Assembly (NCBI RefSeq): GCF_039555335.1 | Contig: NC_092647.1 | Coordinates: forward strand, 15,734,094-15,798,093 | Direction of reading: 5' to 3' | Length of the DNA stretch: 64,000 nt | DNA from: Amphiura filiformis | Taxonomy: Eukaryota; Echinodermata; Ophiuroidea; Amphilepidida; Amphiuridae | Part shown: one piece after another, positions 31,345 through 44,200 of the stretch | Position numbering within the stretch: the first letter of the stretch is position 1 | Layout: every line of letters begins with the position of its first letter | Made by a program: the position numbers and the translations under genes | Notes under the pieces: model-generated | What the model saw: the letters and a program-made list of their open reading frames with translations, nothing else | Databases searched by the model: none | Told to the model about the DNA's origin: nothing

Positions 31345-34295
31345 AGTTAGTCTCCTACGCGGGCAGTTTGGTTACGCTCCCTCATTAGGCCAGTAAAATC
31401 AGCTGAAAAGGTCAAACAAATTGCAACATGGATTTTTTTGCGGAAAACATTTCTATTAGGTGCCCTTATTAACATACTAAAAGTCTACCAAAATCAACCT
31501 CTGCGAAATATGGATATATCGATTTTTTTTTTTTTTTTTCAAAATGTCCTCCAAAAATGATTAAAATGATGGACAAAATATAGAAAACAGATTCACTATG
31601 TCACTTATTAGTAATAGTAACACGATTCGTATGTCTCAGGCCATGCTTAGAGGGTCTGAAATAAGATTCATCACTTTTTCTCACTTGTAAGTTTTCAAAA
31701 TGGCCGCCAAAATAGCTAGAAGTAGAACGGTCATTATTCCATAACTAAATATGGAATTAAATAATTAGTAAACACAAAATGATAGTTTGGGACCACAAGA
31801 AACCCCACGTACCAGAGAAAAAGGTTTTGACACCCCCAGAGGAACGGGGAAGCCCAGTAACCCCAAACCCTAACGGCATATCGCCCCCACCAATGCATGT
31901 TTCTTGTGACCCTCTACGTATGAACGTATGACAATCTTGAGGGGTGGAACGCCTAAATCGCGGGTCAGTATCAGGTCATGAGAGGTAAGTATTGTGCGCT
32001 TGTGTATCTCCCTCTCACTTCTGAGTGGGAGGAAAGCACTGAGCACCCTCTACTTACCTCCCACGATCTCCTTGATACGCGCAAGGTACCCTCTGAGGAC
32101 CCTGACTGGACACGTCGGTTTCATCGTATATACCCGCAATGAGAACCAGATCAGGGAGGCATATCGGGTAAGGAGTAAAGGACAGGCATGGTCTGGTTCT
32201 TGTTCAGGAACCCAGCCCGAGGAAGGATAAAGACTACCCCGGTGGTGAAGCGTAGGTGGTGCTCGTCTATAGACAGAGCATGTACATAACTAGACAACGT
32301 CAACCGCAGGCCACTGTCATCAAGAACACAGTCTTGAGTGTTAAGTCCTGCAGCGAGAGGTCCTCCGTGGGTTCGAAGGCCTTAGGTAGATACTGCAACA
32401 CCAACAGGAGGTCCCATTCCGGAACCAGGGAGCGAAGGTCTTTCAGCCACCATGCTCTTAATGAGGTCGGAAAGTGCTGGACTCGATAAGACCGTCATAG
32501 ACCCCCCCCCCAAAAAAAAAAAGCCATGATGAACCGCCACAATGGCAGTCCTGTAGGCTGAAGCGGTACAGTTCCCGTGGTAAGGAAATATGTGACTTGT
32601 AGAATCGGCAAAGTCGCGAATCGTAATTCTGTCCAGTTGACTGTTGCCTTGTCTTTCAGCAAGAGCAGCAACCGAATATTAATGGCCCGCTGTCGGGACG
32701 AACTGGCGGAAATACGCCAAACAGTCAGGTGGAGGTTGTTGATCACCTCCATCTGTACCTGGTGCCGGTGGCGTGGCGGAACTGTGAGAAGATCTACGCG
32801 GCATAGACGACTGTCTGGTTTTCCCACGAGAAGGTCCCAGAGGCGGGAGAACCACCACTGCTTGGGCAAGAGGGGAGCGGCGAAAAGGAGTAATCAGTTT
32901 CGAGAATTGGCTACCTTCAGCAGAATCAGAAGGATCATGGCACTGAGAGCGAAGGCATAACCGAATATGCCCTCCCAACTCTCCTGCATGGCGTCCCTGC
33001 CTACAACCATTAATCCCGGGTGAAGTAAGTCAAAAGCTGATGGTTCTGATGGGACGATCTAACCTCTGAAAGATGGACCGACATATGCATACTGCTGAGT
33101 GAGGTGCCACTCTATTAGACAAGAGAGAGGATGACTGACCCCCCCGACGAGGAATCGGCGAGTCAATCCCGGCCAGAAGCTCCGTACCACCTCCACTGAC
33201 ACCACAGAAGGAGGGACACTGTCACCCTGCAAATGTTGGTAGCTGGGACTTTTGGTGCCCCCTCCTTGTTGATGTAAAAACGCAACGGTCATGCTGTCAC
33301 ACTGAGTTGATTTATCCACCAGGAGAGGCAGGAGTGGAGCTGCCGAGACACCGCAATTATGAGGCTCTGAGGATGCCGCCACGCTTGGAACTGCCCGAGG
33401 AAGTATAGCTGTATCTCCTTCGTACGCAAGTGGCAGCGCCGAACGCTGGTCACCAGCCCTAATAGGCAAAGCCACACCCGAGCTTGAATCGATGCCGCCT
33501 GCCTGATAATCAGAGCGCAGAAACAAACATCAGCGATCCTCAAGCCTATTGGAGAGACCCGGACCCTGGCGAAGTCTATCGTTGCCCCAGAATTATTAAA
33601 GTGGAACAGTAAAAATAAGTTACAGTCATGTTGCAGTCATACTGACAATTAAATCACCTGTTCGAATTACCCCTGATGTATAGGTCTTTAGAATCGACCC
33701 TGTAGCTCTTTGTGGGATAAATTTTTGACGATGCTGTATTGAATGTTATATTAGAACCGCCTATCCAATTACCATTCAAATATTTACTCTAAAGTAGCCG
33801 ATGTACATAATATGTGGATTATAACTTACGAGCGTATATGTATTATTTACTGATTCAGCTTCTATGGGGAAAAGTTGATTGCCCTGTCTGTATTCACAAC
33901 CCATAATGAACGTATTTGGCGGCCATTTTGAAATTTTTAACAAAAAATACGCAGCAAATAAATATTTATGAAACGGTTAGGGCATAAGAGCATTTGTAGG
34001 TCAAAATGTCACCCAATTCCCACATGGACACTCATATATATTGAAATCACAAATGTCTATTATTTTACGACAATTTTGAAAAAGTCAATTTTATACATCT
34101 TTTGCAGAGGTTGATTTTGGTAGACTTTGAGTATGTTAAAATAGGGACTTACGAGCAACATTTTCTGAAAATAGAATTCATGTTGCTATTATTTTGACCT
34201 TTGGAGATTTTGGGGCTGATTTTTACAGGCCTACATGTGGAGGGAGCGTGACCAAACTAGTTTTGTAGGAGCTTGTAGGAGACTACGGTTTGCGA
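31345..34295. mobile_element. Third nested element with ~350-bp inverted arms
   Basis: The left arm (TAGTCTCCTAC ... GTTACGCTCCCTC ... AAAGTCTACCAAAATCAACC ... TTTTCAAAATGGCCGCCA) is mirrored at 33915-34295 (TGGCGGCCATTTTGAAA ... GGTTGATTTTGGTAGACTTT ... GAGGGAGCGTGACC ... GTAGGAGACTA). It encloses the DIRS-like remnant. A short hairpin (CCGACATAAAATCATAAT and inverse) follows at 34301-34345. Confidence 0.65.
31850..33600 (-). mobile_element. DIRS-like retroelement remnant (RT, RNase H, tyrosine recombinase)
   Basis: GC-richer than its surroundings. On the minus strand, broken frames give, in order: CLLGLVTSVRRCHLRTKEIQ LYFLGQF (RT, about 33480-33410), MTVAFLHQQGGGTKSP (RNase H, about 33295-33245), RSFWPGLTRRFLVG and IEWHLTQ (about 33185-33090), LPKQWWFSRLWDLLVGKPDS (about 32870-32810), NNLHLTVWRISA, then WDLLLVLQYLPKAFEP and LTLKTVFLMTVA (start of the recombinase, about 32425-32310) and VRVLRGYLARIKEIVGG (about 32100-32050). 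This order matches DIRS-type elements. Many stops; not functional. The family call rests on recalled motifs. Confidence 0.65.
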
Positions 34296-34675
34296 TCGTG
34301 GCCGACATAAAATCATAATCTAAAAATTATGATTTTATGTCGGACCAACAGAAAATCATCCCGTTTTACTACAAATAGGGCGAATTTGACAGTTTGCTCA
34401 TAGATTTAAGTTAGAACATGTGTAAGTATTACAAATATGCCAAAAAAAAATCGGGTTTGAAAAAAATAAAGGTAATTCTGAAAAAGATCGTACGTTAAGG
34501 CTTCAAGTCCTACACCGTAATCGCTGATCAAAGGGGCCCGTGCGTTCACTTTGCCCCGGGCCCGTAATGGCTCTCGGCACTGCCTAGTGCACACAAGAAT
34601 ACTTTTTGGTTATACAAATAGAGAACTTCCGCCTCTGTAAATCCCTACAAGAACTAAGGGTACTCTTTATTAACA

Positions 34676-35150
34676 GTGCAAAAGAAACAAATTTCTATTG
34701 TTTCTATCATGTCTATTGTTGACCCCAATTTTTTTCACCAAAGCCTTTCATTTATCAACAACAACAGTGCCGGATTACTACCCCTTACACGTGGGTTGTC
34801 AAGAGTAGGATCTACCACTATATCCATTATTATTACAAAACTTGCAACGTGTCATATCGGTCGACACACAGGTTCAGTGTTTATATTCGACACCTTTGGA
34901 TATAGCTAATCTACAGCCAAAGAGCAAGAGCAAAGTGCATTTTTTTAAATATCAAATTAAATCACTGATAAATAAATAATTCGCAAATCTTAATTCACAA
35001 TCATGACACATGCATCCAAACATTCATTTTCCCGTATAAAAAAGTGGAAAACAAGATTCGCTCTCCCGTTCTGTCGCATGCAGGGACTTTTTGATCTTAC
35101 CCGATCATAGTTTCCCATTTCTGTTACGGACAAGGATTTGTTGGAGTCTT
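34676..35150. other. Upstream region of gene 2
   Basis: No coding exon recognised between the nested elements and the TATA-like box. It may hold the promoter of gene 2. Confidence 0.4.
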
Positions 35151-35153
35151 GTA

Positions 35154-35170
35154 GGATATTATATACAGGA
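35154..35170 (+). promoter_or_regulatory. TATA-like box of gene 2
   Basis: GATATTATATACAGG lies about 60 bp upstream of the ATG at 35224. That spacing suits a start of transcription near 35190 and a very short 5' leader. This is a sequence match only. Confidence 0.5.
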
Positions 35171-35223
35171 GGAAAGGAGGAGGAGGTATCCTGGTTTCAC
35201 AGTATACTAACATCATCGCCAAC

Positions 35224-35269
35224 ATGAAGCTTTGGCAGTTGGCGGTGTTAGTTGTTGTATTACCAACGG
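35224..35269 (+). CDS. Gene 2 exon 1: signal peptide
   Basis: ATG context CCAACATGA has A at -3. It encodes M-K-L-W-Q-L-A-V-L-V-V-V-L-P-T-G, a short Lys plus hydrophobic core typical of a signal peptide. Donor ACGG/GTAAGT, phase 1. No other ATG lies close upstream in frame. Confidence 0.78.
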
Positions 35270-38200
35270 GTAAGTTTTTAGATAAAATATCGTAAAATCT
35301 TAGTGCTATACCTCATCTTAACAAAACATACAAGTTTGGATTTCGTCTTTGTTTATATAAATTAGCCAATTGAGCAGCTTTTAGTATTGATGTCTTTAAT
35401 AATTACAGCTACCCCATCCCACCCCATGCCCAATTACTGGATGGATTCAATCTTTCCATCCCCTCCACTGCATGGTGATATATTGTATCCAAGAGTATGT
35501 GAACACTTACAACAAAGGCCATCTTAAAGACACTAAAACTAAATTACAAAATAAAGTAGTTTATAGGTAGAGAACTTTGTTCTGCGTATTTTGATACCTC
35601 ATTCGGTACGATACGGCTTTATTTTCCTAACTTCTAAGTAATTTGAATAAAAAGAGCTTTTCAAAGTAGGAAATATCTACATTTGTCACTTTTGAAAGTC
35701 GACCATTTGTCATTCAAGTGAGTAAAAGTGTGCAGAACATCTAACCACTTTATTTTGCAATTTAGAATTAGAGTCTTTAAGATATGATGTTTGTGTTAGG
35801 TCTTCGGATACTTATTGGGCGCAGTATATATGAGATCTCTTTTATGAAAAGAAGTGACGATATTGATAGAGTAGTAAGCAAGCATTAAAATGTCAGGTTA
35901 TATAAAAAAGGTCATGATTTTTAAAACGTTTTTGTATGGCTTTCTACTACAACAATATTTTTAAATGTTTCAAAAAAATGTTGTGTAAACTATTTTTGCA
36001 AACATTTTGCCAAATTTGTGTCAATACTTAAATAACTTATTATGTTAAAATATTTGAACCCAGCAAACACAGAAATGTTCTTAAAATCATTTTGTCACGA
36101 TTTATAACAACTTGCTTATTTCAAAACAACTGATTATTATATCAGTATTAGCCTATATTTTATACAAATCCCATTCACACCCCTTCAACGATAACAGTGT
36201 ACCACGATGTTCCACTGCACTGAGGTCTATCAGTTTGCGATCAAAGTCTGTCTTCGTAATCATGATAATAGATCAATAATAATTATCAAGTCAACAGTAA
36301 GATCATTATTTCTTGTGTTTGTGTAAAAGTTCGAGCGCACACGTACGAATATGCTGAAAAGAGGGCTAAGTTGGAACTTTTCATGCTTTTAGCATGTTCT
36401 GTCTACCTTCACCCTGGACTTGTGTTGACAAAATATACAGTTCCGTGCCCGGAATTTAAAAAAAAGGTAAAGTAAAGGAGACGATCCTGTATAAACAGTG
36501 ATCGGAGTGCCCATCTCTCTTTCATTGGCGATTGGGTCAGACTCCTCAGTGTAATGTTGCTATAGGGGGATCGCTACACCTCCTCCACAGCGAGTCTGTT
36601 ACCTTCCCAGCATTTAAGAATGCCGGTACCCATTTATACACCTGGGTAGAGAGGAGTAATCGAGATAAAGTGCCTTACTCAAGGGCACAACACGATGGCG
36701 TCGCCGGAGCTCGAACCCGCAACCTTTCGATTATGAGTCAGGACCCGTTCCGCTCGGCCACCGTGCCCCTCAAAGCAGGAATTAGCAGCTTTAATCAAAT
36801 TAACTCTTACTTAGAATATTTCCAGTGATGGGAACAGCCCGCGTTTTCAATTTTAAAACTTATTATACTACTCAAAATCGGCAATCGACAATTACTCGGC
36901 AATGGGAAATAAATTTGTCGATATTTCCCGACGACTCGTCGTATTACTTTAAATACAACAGCGCTGAACATTTTCCAAGAACACGTCTTGAATATCAATC
37001 TATGGTGTCTGGAAACATCAAACTTGCAAACTTATTTTTATCGGATAAGAGAAAGTCCCCGCGTTTTGTTTTTGTTTTGTTTTTTTATTTAAGATTTGAC
37101 AATTATTGAGCAAAAAGTAGTCCAATTCCACGAGTGCCCACTCGAGTAGTCAATAGCGACAACACCAATTACACTATATCTGTGCATCCTGAGTGTACGT
37201 GCATGCGTGAAGAAGAGTCAATTATTATATAGAGAGCTTTCGACTTTCAAACGTACAAATCAAACGCCCGCGCATCAATTCAAAATCCCGTCACATGACA
37301 TTGATTTTGAATAGATGCTCTCTAATAGACGGATTCTATGTAATTGATAACCGCCTAGACCGATTGGAGCAGGGCTCGAACCCGGAACCTCAGTGATGCA
37401 AGCTCACCGCAGAACCGCTATATGTACTATCCCGCCCTGTGCCCCGTGCCCACCCACCCCCTGTGCCGCATGATATTAAAAGGGTCGCCATTCTTACATG
37501 TGTATTGCTGTTCTTTTTTTCTCACAGTATTCTGTCAAAAATGTCGGAATGGTTGGATGCAATACAATTACCAGTGTTTCCAGTTGTTTTCAAATAAACT
37601 GAATTGGTATGAAGCCCGGATGGCTTGTCAAGGTCTCGGAGGTGACCTAGCAGCATTAAAAACTACAGATGTTAATGTAAGTAAAGGGATACTAGAGCAA
37701 TCATTTCGCATTTTGCACAGGAGTAATTATGATTCTAGCATCCTCTTGTATGATATCCACGAAAAAAGTTTATTCACAGAATTTCAGTTGATTCTGATTT
37801 TGCATTTGCGAGTTTAGTCATGATTACATCACTGCATAGACCACTGTGCTGTAATTTCGTTCTGCTTAGGGCTCGGATAGCGAAATTTCAACATTTTTTT
37901 TTTTCTTGCCAAAATTATGAAACAACAGTCTTGTCAGGTTTTCTGGTCATTTTAAGACCAAATAATAGATAAAATGAGAGAAAACACACTTTCTACCTTG
38001 GCCGCTTAACTGTGGAGCTCTATGTGTAGAATTTTATGTATAAAGACATTAATTCAAAATTGTTTCGTTTTCCTACAATACAAACACAATGAATTTGGTT
38101 GATTCCAATCAGGTGTAAACTTCGGGTCCCGTCAGTCCGAAACACCGTCAATCCGAACCACCGTCATGACGTCCGAAAATCTAATTGAAGTTAGGGTTAG

Positions 38201-41200
38201 GATTGGGGTTAGGCGTAGGGTTAGGGCTTGGGTTAGCTCTAGGGTTAGGGTTAGGGTTAGGGTTGACGTCTTTTTCAATTCGGACTTACGGGGTGTAAAA
38301 CGTACCATATTAACCAGGTAAATCTAACTGAAGGAATTAAAATGATACACAGGTTTTTCTCTCAAAATCACTTCCTATGGACTTAGGTGGCTTTTGTATT
38401 CATGTATTCAATTAGATTTTCGGACTTACGGGGTGTACCCGTAAGCTTGGACTTACATAAATATTAGAAATATGCCATAAAAGATCAGGTTTGAAAGAAA
38501 TAGCCAAATTCATTTGAGGGCTCGGATTGCGACGTTTGCGCAGTATTTTGTGGGACCTGAGAGCGCATTCTGAATACGTGGAATATCGTTCTGATATCAA
38601 ATAATTTTGATTTTTTTTTTAATTCTTGATATAATACAAATTCTATGACGGTCCCTGGTTTAAGTATTTCCGGTGTTAGAGATGCTATGCACTTTTGCTG
38701 CTTGCCTGAACACCTTTTAATTAGTCAAAATATTCACTTTCAGCTTCCCAAATTTACACACCATTTCAGGCTTTTTTCACAGGCTTTTTGGTTAGCCCTA
38801 AGCAGCCAAGTGGCATCTCTGCGGTATATGGTATTCCCCGGTATTTTCCGCCCAAGCAGGCAGGTAAAAGAATTTACTAGCAGTTTGCAGTATATGGCTA
38901 AACCTTAATTATATCGACCTGTTTTCCTATCAGATTATTTAAATGATATAAACCCCAAATGTTACACAAAATAATTTAAATAAAAGGCTCAGGTGGAATC
39001 ACAACTGATAATGTATTCTTTCAACATTTTAAAGTAAAGATTGATTACAGGAGATTATTACCAAAATCAACACTGTTGCTGATTTGTGCAAGCTCAAAGA
39101 CTTGAAGTAAACAATGTATAATGGATTAAGTTTCAAATAATGTTTTTCGTCTATTAAAAACACACACCATTCAAGAATCTAAGAATTTTTATCTGTCATA
39201 AAAAAACCGCACGCGTTTACGCCCAAACGACCTAAGCTAATCGTAGATACATCCTTTGCGCTCATTTTGGTGGTAACATTTTTACCCCAGCACTTTACCC
39301 GGGGTAGGACCGGCCATCAAAGATGACCATAGAGGGGCGGAGGTGGTGAGGCTCAATGATTTTCATTACGCTCTTGTGAAATTAACTCAAGAGCTACTTA
39401 CTTTTACTTGTTAGTTAGGTGAAAATAGCCACGTCCCTTTAAATTAAGCAGAAAATTTGGTGAAAATCGCATTTTTGAAGAATTTTTGCTGAAAATCAAT
39501 GTTGCCTATACTTTTGTACATAGTGAAACGGTATTGGTAAATCAAGTCAACACATAATATTATGTTTAGGTAATCCCCCTTTCATTTTCCTACCCAAATC
39601 CCGTAGTACTCCTTTAAAATTCATTTCTGCATTACGTCATTTAATGGGCGCTTCTGCGCATGCTCGATTCAATTATTAACCAATCAATTAACCGTCAGCC
39701 AATCAGCTCGCCGTACGTGCTAGCTGGCTGGGTTCCCGCATGTCATTCTCGTCCTTGCTGCAGGTAATTATACACAGGTTTTCTTAGTCGTAATTTTAAT
39801 TTCATTATTTTTAGAGTATTAAAATTGTTTCGGAATTAAATCGTTCCAAATTACGTTTGGATATTGTGCATAGAACGCATTGAGGTGTTTTTGAGATCGT
39901 GAGATTAATTTCAAAATGTGTTTTGGACGATTTTCATCATACGTAAGTTGAGTGGGGCGGTCTTGTTGTTTCACACGTGTATACGGTATACAGTACGCAT
40001 CCATGCAAATTTCTTGTCGTTTATGTGTTCAAATGCACCTCCAAAATCATGATTTCTCATTATAGTATTTTATAATCGTACAGCTCAACTGATCATACTT
40101 TTCCTACATTCGACCTTGCATGATTTTTGAGTTGACACAGTCATGAAAATAACTATAGATACTTGACAGACTATTAGTAGCCCAGTTCTGAACCTTTTCA
40201 TTGATCATTCATAACAATAGGTATATAATATAATATATCCGTAACCTTGATATTATAGTACATCTCGAGGAAAAAGTGCAATGGACATGTTTTCATTTTA
40301 TGTTTCAAATATCCCGCGCATGAAAATTGAGTATTTAACCCAAAATGGAAAATGGAACAATTTATTGGAAATCTGTTTCAACAGATTTTTTGACATCTTT
40401 TTCTGCACTGTATTATACCTAAATTAAGAAATTTGATAAATATTCAAAGAAAATATAGGTCATCCAAAAATGTTGATTTTTACACATTTTGGGGCAAAAA
40501 AGGAAAAATAAGCAAAAATATCAAAATCTGTTTTAACAGCTTCATTCATCAGGTCATAACAAACGGCCTACATGCTTAATTTCTAATAAAATATTGAAAT
40601 TGTGAAAAATATAGGTATTTATTGATTTTCATGTTTTTCTTGCAAATATGCTAATAATATGCAAATTATGAAATTGCAAAATAAAGTTTCTACATAGCAT
40701 ACATCTTTCAAGTGTGATGTTCAAAATGACAGACATCAAAAAGAGATTCGATGAAATGTAAAGGTGTAGTAACAATTTTGGCATGGACTGTCTGGTTAGG
40801 AAAAGTACGGTAAGTTGAGCTGTAGGTTCTAAACAAGGCAGCATACCTTTTCCCTTATTATGGTGTGCAATTCAGCTTTCTAGGTAAAGTGGAGAGTGAG
40901 AAAGAGCTGGATTAATTTGGTGTTGTGAATTATTTTATTTGTGTAATTAAATATGGTTTCCATTACTGTGTGCTTGCTTACGCGGCGACATGGATTACGT
41001 GCAGGTTTATGTCTTCGAGGTCAAATGTGCGTATACAGTACAGGTGCATTACTGGGAGTGCATAATACAATGTACATGTGCTAATTGCGTCAATACGGGG
41101 GGTCCCTAAAAGACATACCAAAGGATTACGGAGTAAAGAGGTAACATCGTGTGGGACGATGTTATGCCTAAAGGACATACCAAAGGATTGCGGAGTAAAG

Positions 41201-44200
41201 GGGTAACATCACGCTGAGGGGCGGTGTTATGCCTAAAAGACATACCAAAGGATTGCGGAGTAAAGGGGTAAAATGTTATGCCTAAAGGACATACCAAAGG
41301 ATTGCGGAGTAAAGGGGTAACATCACGCTGAGGGGCGGTGTTATGCCTAAAAGACATACCAAAGGATTGCGGAGTAAAGTGGTAACATCGCGTGAGGCGA
41401 TGTTATGCCTAAAGGACATACCAAAGGATTGTGGAGTAAAGGGCTAACATCACGCTGAGGGGCGGTGTTATGCCTTAAAGACATACCAAAGGATTAAGAG
41501 CACAGAAATAAATCAAATGCTGGAACTTACGTTTCGTTAACACGACGTTTCGTCCGAAACCATCGGACATCATCAGGTGACTGAGGTCGATTGGTCACGT
41601 GATCAGTCACCTGATGATGTCCGATGGTTACGGACGAAACGTCGTGTTAACGAAACGTAAGTTCCAGTATTTTATTTATTTCTGTACTCTTGATTTACCA
41701 ACTGGATGATTAATCTACACCAAGATATACCAAAGGATTGCGGAGTAAAGGGGTAACATCGCGTGGGGCGATGTTATGCCTAAAAGACATACCAAAGGAT
41801 TGCGGAGGAAAGGGTAACATCACGCTGAGGGGCGGTGTTATGCCTAAAAGACATACCAGGAAAGTTGAAAAAGAAGGAGGGAGAACGGAATTATATCCTT
41901 GAGATAATCCCGTAGGTAATCCTGTCGCACCTATTCATAGTCCTTTATTCTCAAGTATTTACACATCTACTTGAAAGTAGCCTTTGATGTGATGTGTGTT
42001 GCCGACTACGGTTGATTAATTTTCACTCCAGAATTGAAACCATATCCAATGTTTCTATAGAGAATCCCTTGAAAGTATGACACGTGTGTGTTAAGTACCT
42101 GATGTTGCTCTGAAGGGATGCCACACGTGGATACTATAAGAAAGAAATGTAGTTTTGTAAAGATTCCAAAAAAATCCGCCAATTTTGGAACATATATTAA
42201 TTATTTAGGAGAGGGTTTTAGGATTTTGTTAGAAAAGGGATGATTTTTGATCATCTATATTTTATTGTTTTATGTATTTTCCTGTCATTTCCTGCAAACC
42301 TAATAAAGATATTTTGATAATTGAAAATAGGCTGTATCATAAATCGTAGAGGTTGAAAGCGTAACCAAGCGTGCAAAATTGTTATTTGCCATGGAACTTC
42401 GGTCATATTTTATTTGAAATAAACTGGATGTTAGGATCTGCATGCATGGTATGCAAAGTATTGATGGTATACAGACACTGACCTTTCCCTAAAACTAGTA
42501 AGCAGCAACTTGTGTATCACACCCGTCACGGGTTCGAACCCTTTTGTTGTATTTTATTGTTAAACCTAAATAGCGTGATTGCTTTTGAATGAGCGGCAAC
42601 ACACATATTTTGTTTGAGGATAGCTGGATCTATCTCCTTTCTTCACATCTTCTCTGGACATACCAAAGGATTGCGGAGTAAAGTGGTAACATCGCGTGGG
42701 GCGATGTTATGCCTAAACAGGAGGGTGAAAGTGCATAGGAACAATGCCGGAAACTACGTCACGCTATTGTTCGACTTAGACTACATATTTTTAACGCATG
42801 CGTGTTCGTCAATACAGCTTTTAGTCTCCTCCACCTTCGCAACACGGTAGGCCTACGTGAAGTGTCTGGAATCACACTGACGGCGGAGGAGAATACTAGC
42901 TGGTCAGACAGTTTAATTTTTACAAGCATATAATACCTGAACAATCACCGTCATTTGATCGATTTACTACAGAATATATTGTATATTCAAAATATAATTT
43001 TAATATTGTAAACCTGTTAACTTGTATATTTGTGTACTAAAGTATAAGGACACGTGAATAAAATCACGTCGAAGACAAAATGGCCGCTAATCCGCCTATT
43101 GTCTAGACCTAGGATACATATTTCAACAGAGGGCAGCAGTCTAGGATTCCTATCCCTTTGTCTATTATTCCTGGCCTAAAGGACATACCAAAGGATTGCG
43201 GAGTAAAGGGGTAACATTACGCTGAGGGGCGGTGTTATGCCTTAAAGACATACCAAAGGATTAAGAGTACAGAAATAAATCAAATACTGGAACTTACGTT
43301 TCGTAAACACGACGTTTCGTCCGAAACCATCGGACATCATCAGGTGACTGAATTAGGTCGATTAGATACCTCAACTAAGTCTGAGGAGTATTGTGGTTTT
43401 TGAGAGGATACCATTTTGGTGAGTTATATATTTTATAATCAAGAGATGATATTATTTGGTGAGTCGTGTATATTTTTATTATGCTATGTGATGGTAGTGC
43501 ACATTCTGTTGGAATCATATTGGGGTTTTTTTTGTCGTAATTTTAAGATCATGATGCATGATACCTTGCCATACATGCGTGCCGTGTTTGCAAGTGTCAT
43601 TACATTAGCATGCGCTGAGCGGGGCTACTATGCCCAATTTTCGTTTGCCAAAAAGTAGTTGTGTTTTATATAATATTTGATTAAGATTATGATGATACCT
43701 TGCCAATACATGCGTGCCATGTGTTTGCAAGTGTCATTACTATTAGCATGCGCTGAGCGAGGCTACTATGCCCAATTTTTCGTTTAGTACCAAAATAACC
43801 TTGCCAATACATGCGTGTCATGTGTTTGCAAGTGTCATTACTATTAGCATGCGCTGAGCGAGGCAACTATGCCCCGGGACTATGCCCAATTTTTCGTTTA
43901 GTACCAAAATAGGCCTTTCATATTAAATTGTATTAACACATTTTTTCTATTGATTGTCATTCTCGTCCTTGCTGCAGAGAGGGTGCTAGCTGTGTAGTAT
44001 TGCAGAGGTAGTGGTAGGAGTAGGAAGCTAGAGTATAGGATAGGGGTGTGACTGAGTCTTGTATGTTGTAGTCTGGAAATAAGTAAATAAAGTACTGTTG
44101 AAGTTAAATTGGAATTATTTAGATGCACTTCTGTTTGTAAAAGATACTCTGAAGGTGGGGTTCTGCCCCCACGACTTGCCACGTCTCATTACAAAACTTT

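Larger units (their letters stand above)
31139..34503. mobile_element. Second nested element, TTAAAGCCTTAATG TIRs
   Basis: TTAAAGCCTTAATGTACGAT at the left is mirrored by GATCGTACGTTAAGGCTT at the right. Ends and interior near the right end match the 12542-13066 family. Confidence 0.6.
30062..34592. mobile_element. Outermost nested inverted-repeat element
   Basis: The left end CTAGTGCCAGTGCCGCCGA ... CCCCCGGGCCC is mirrored, imperfectly, at 34550-34592 (CCCCGGGCCCGTAATGG ... CGGCACTGCCTAG). The left side carries a run of GGGCCCGTAAAA-like units and A/T-rich spacers to about 30560. Boundaries are tentative. Confidence 0.45.

Noticed and set aside
36825-37109. 94-residue ORF in gene 2 intron 1
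   Set aside because: No domain or splice context; the opposite strand is equally open.
42500-42545. Possible tRNA (GGGTTCGAACCC B box)
   Set aside because: No matching A box or acceptor stem at the right distance.
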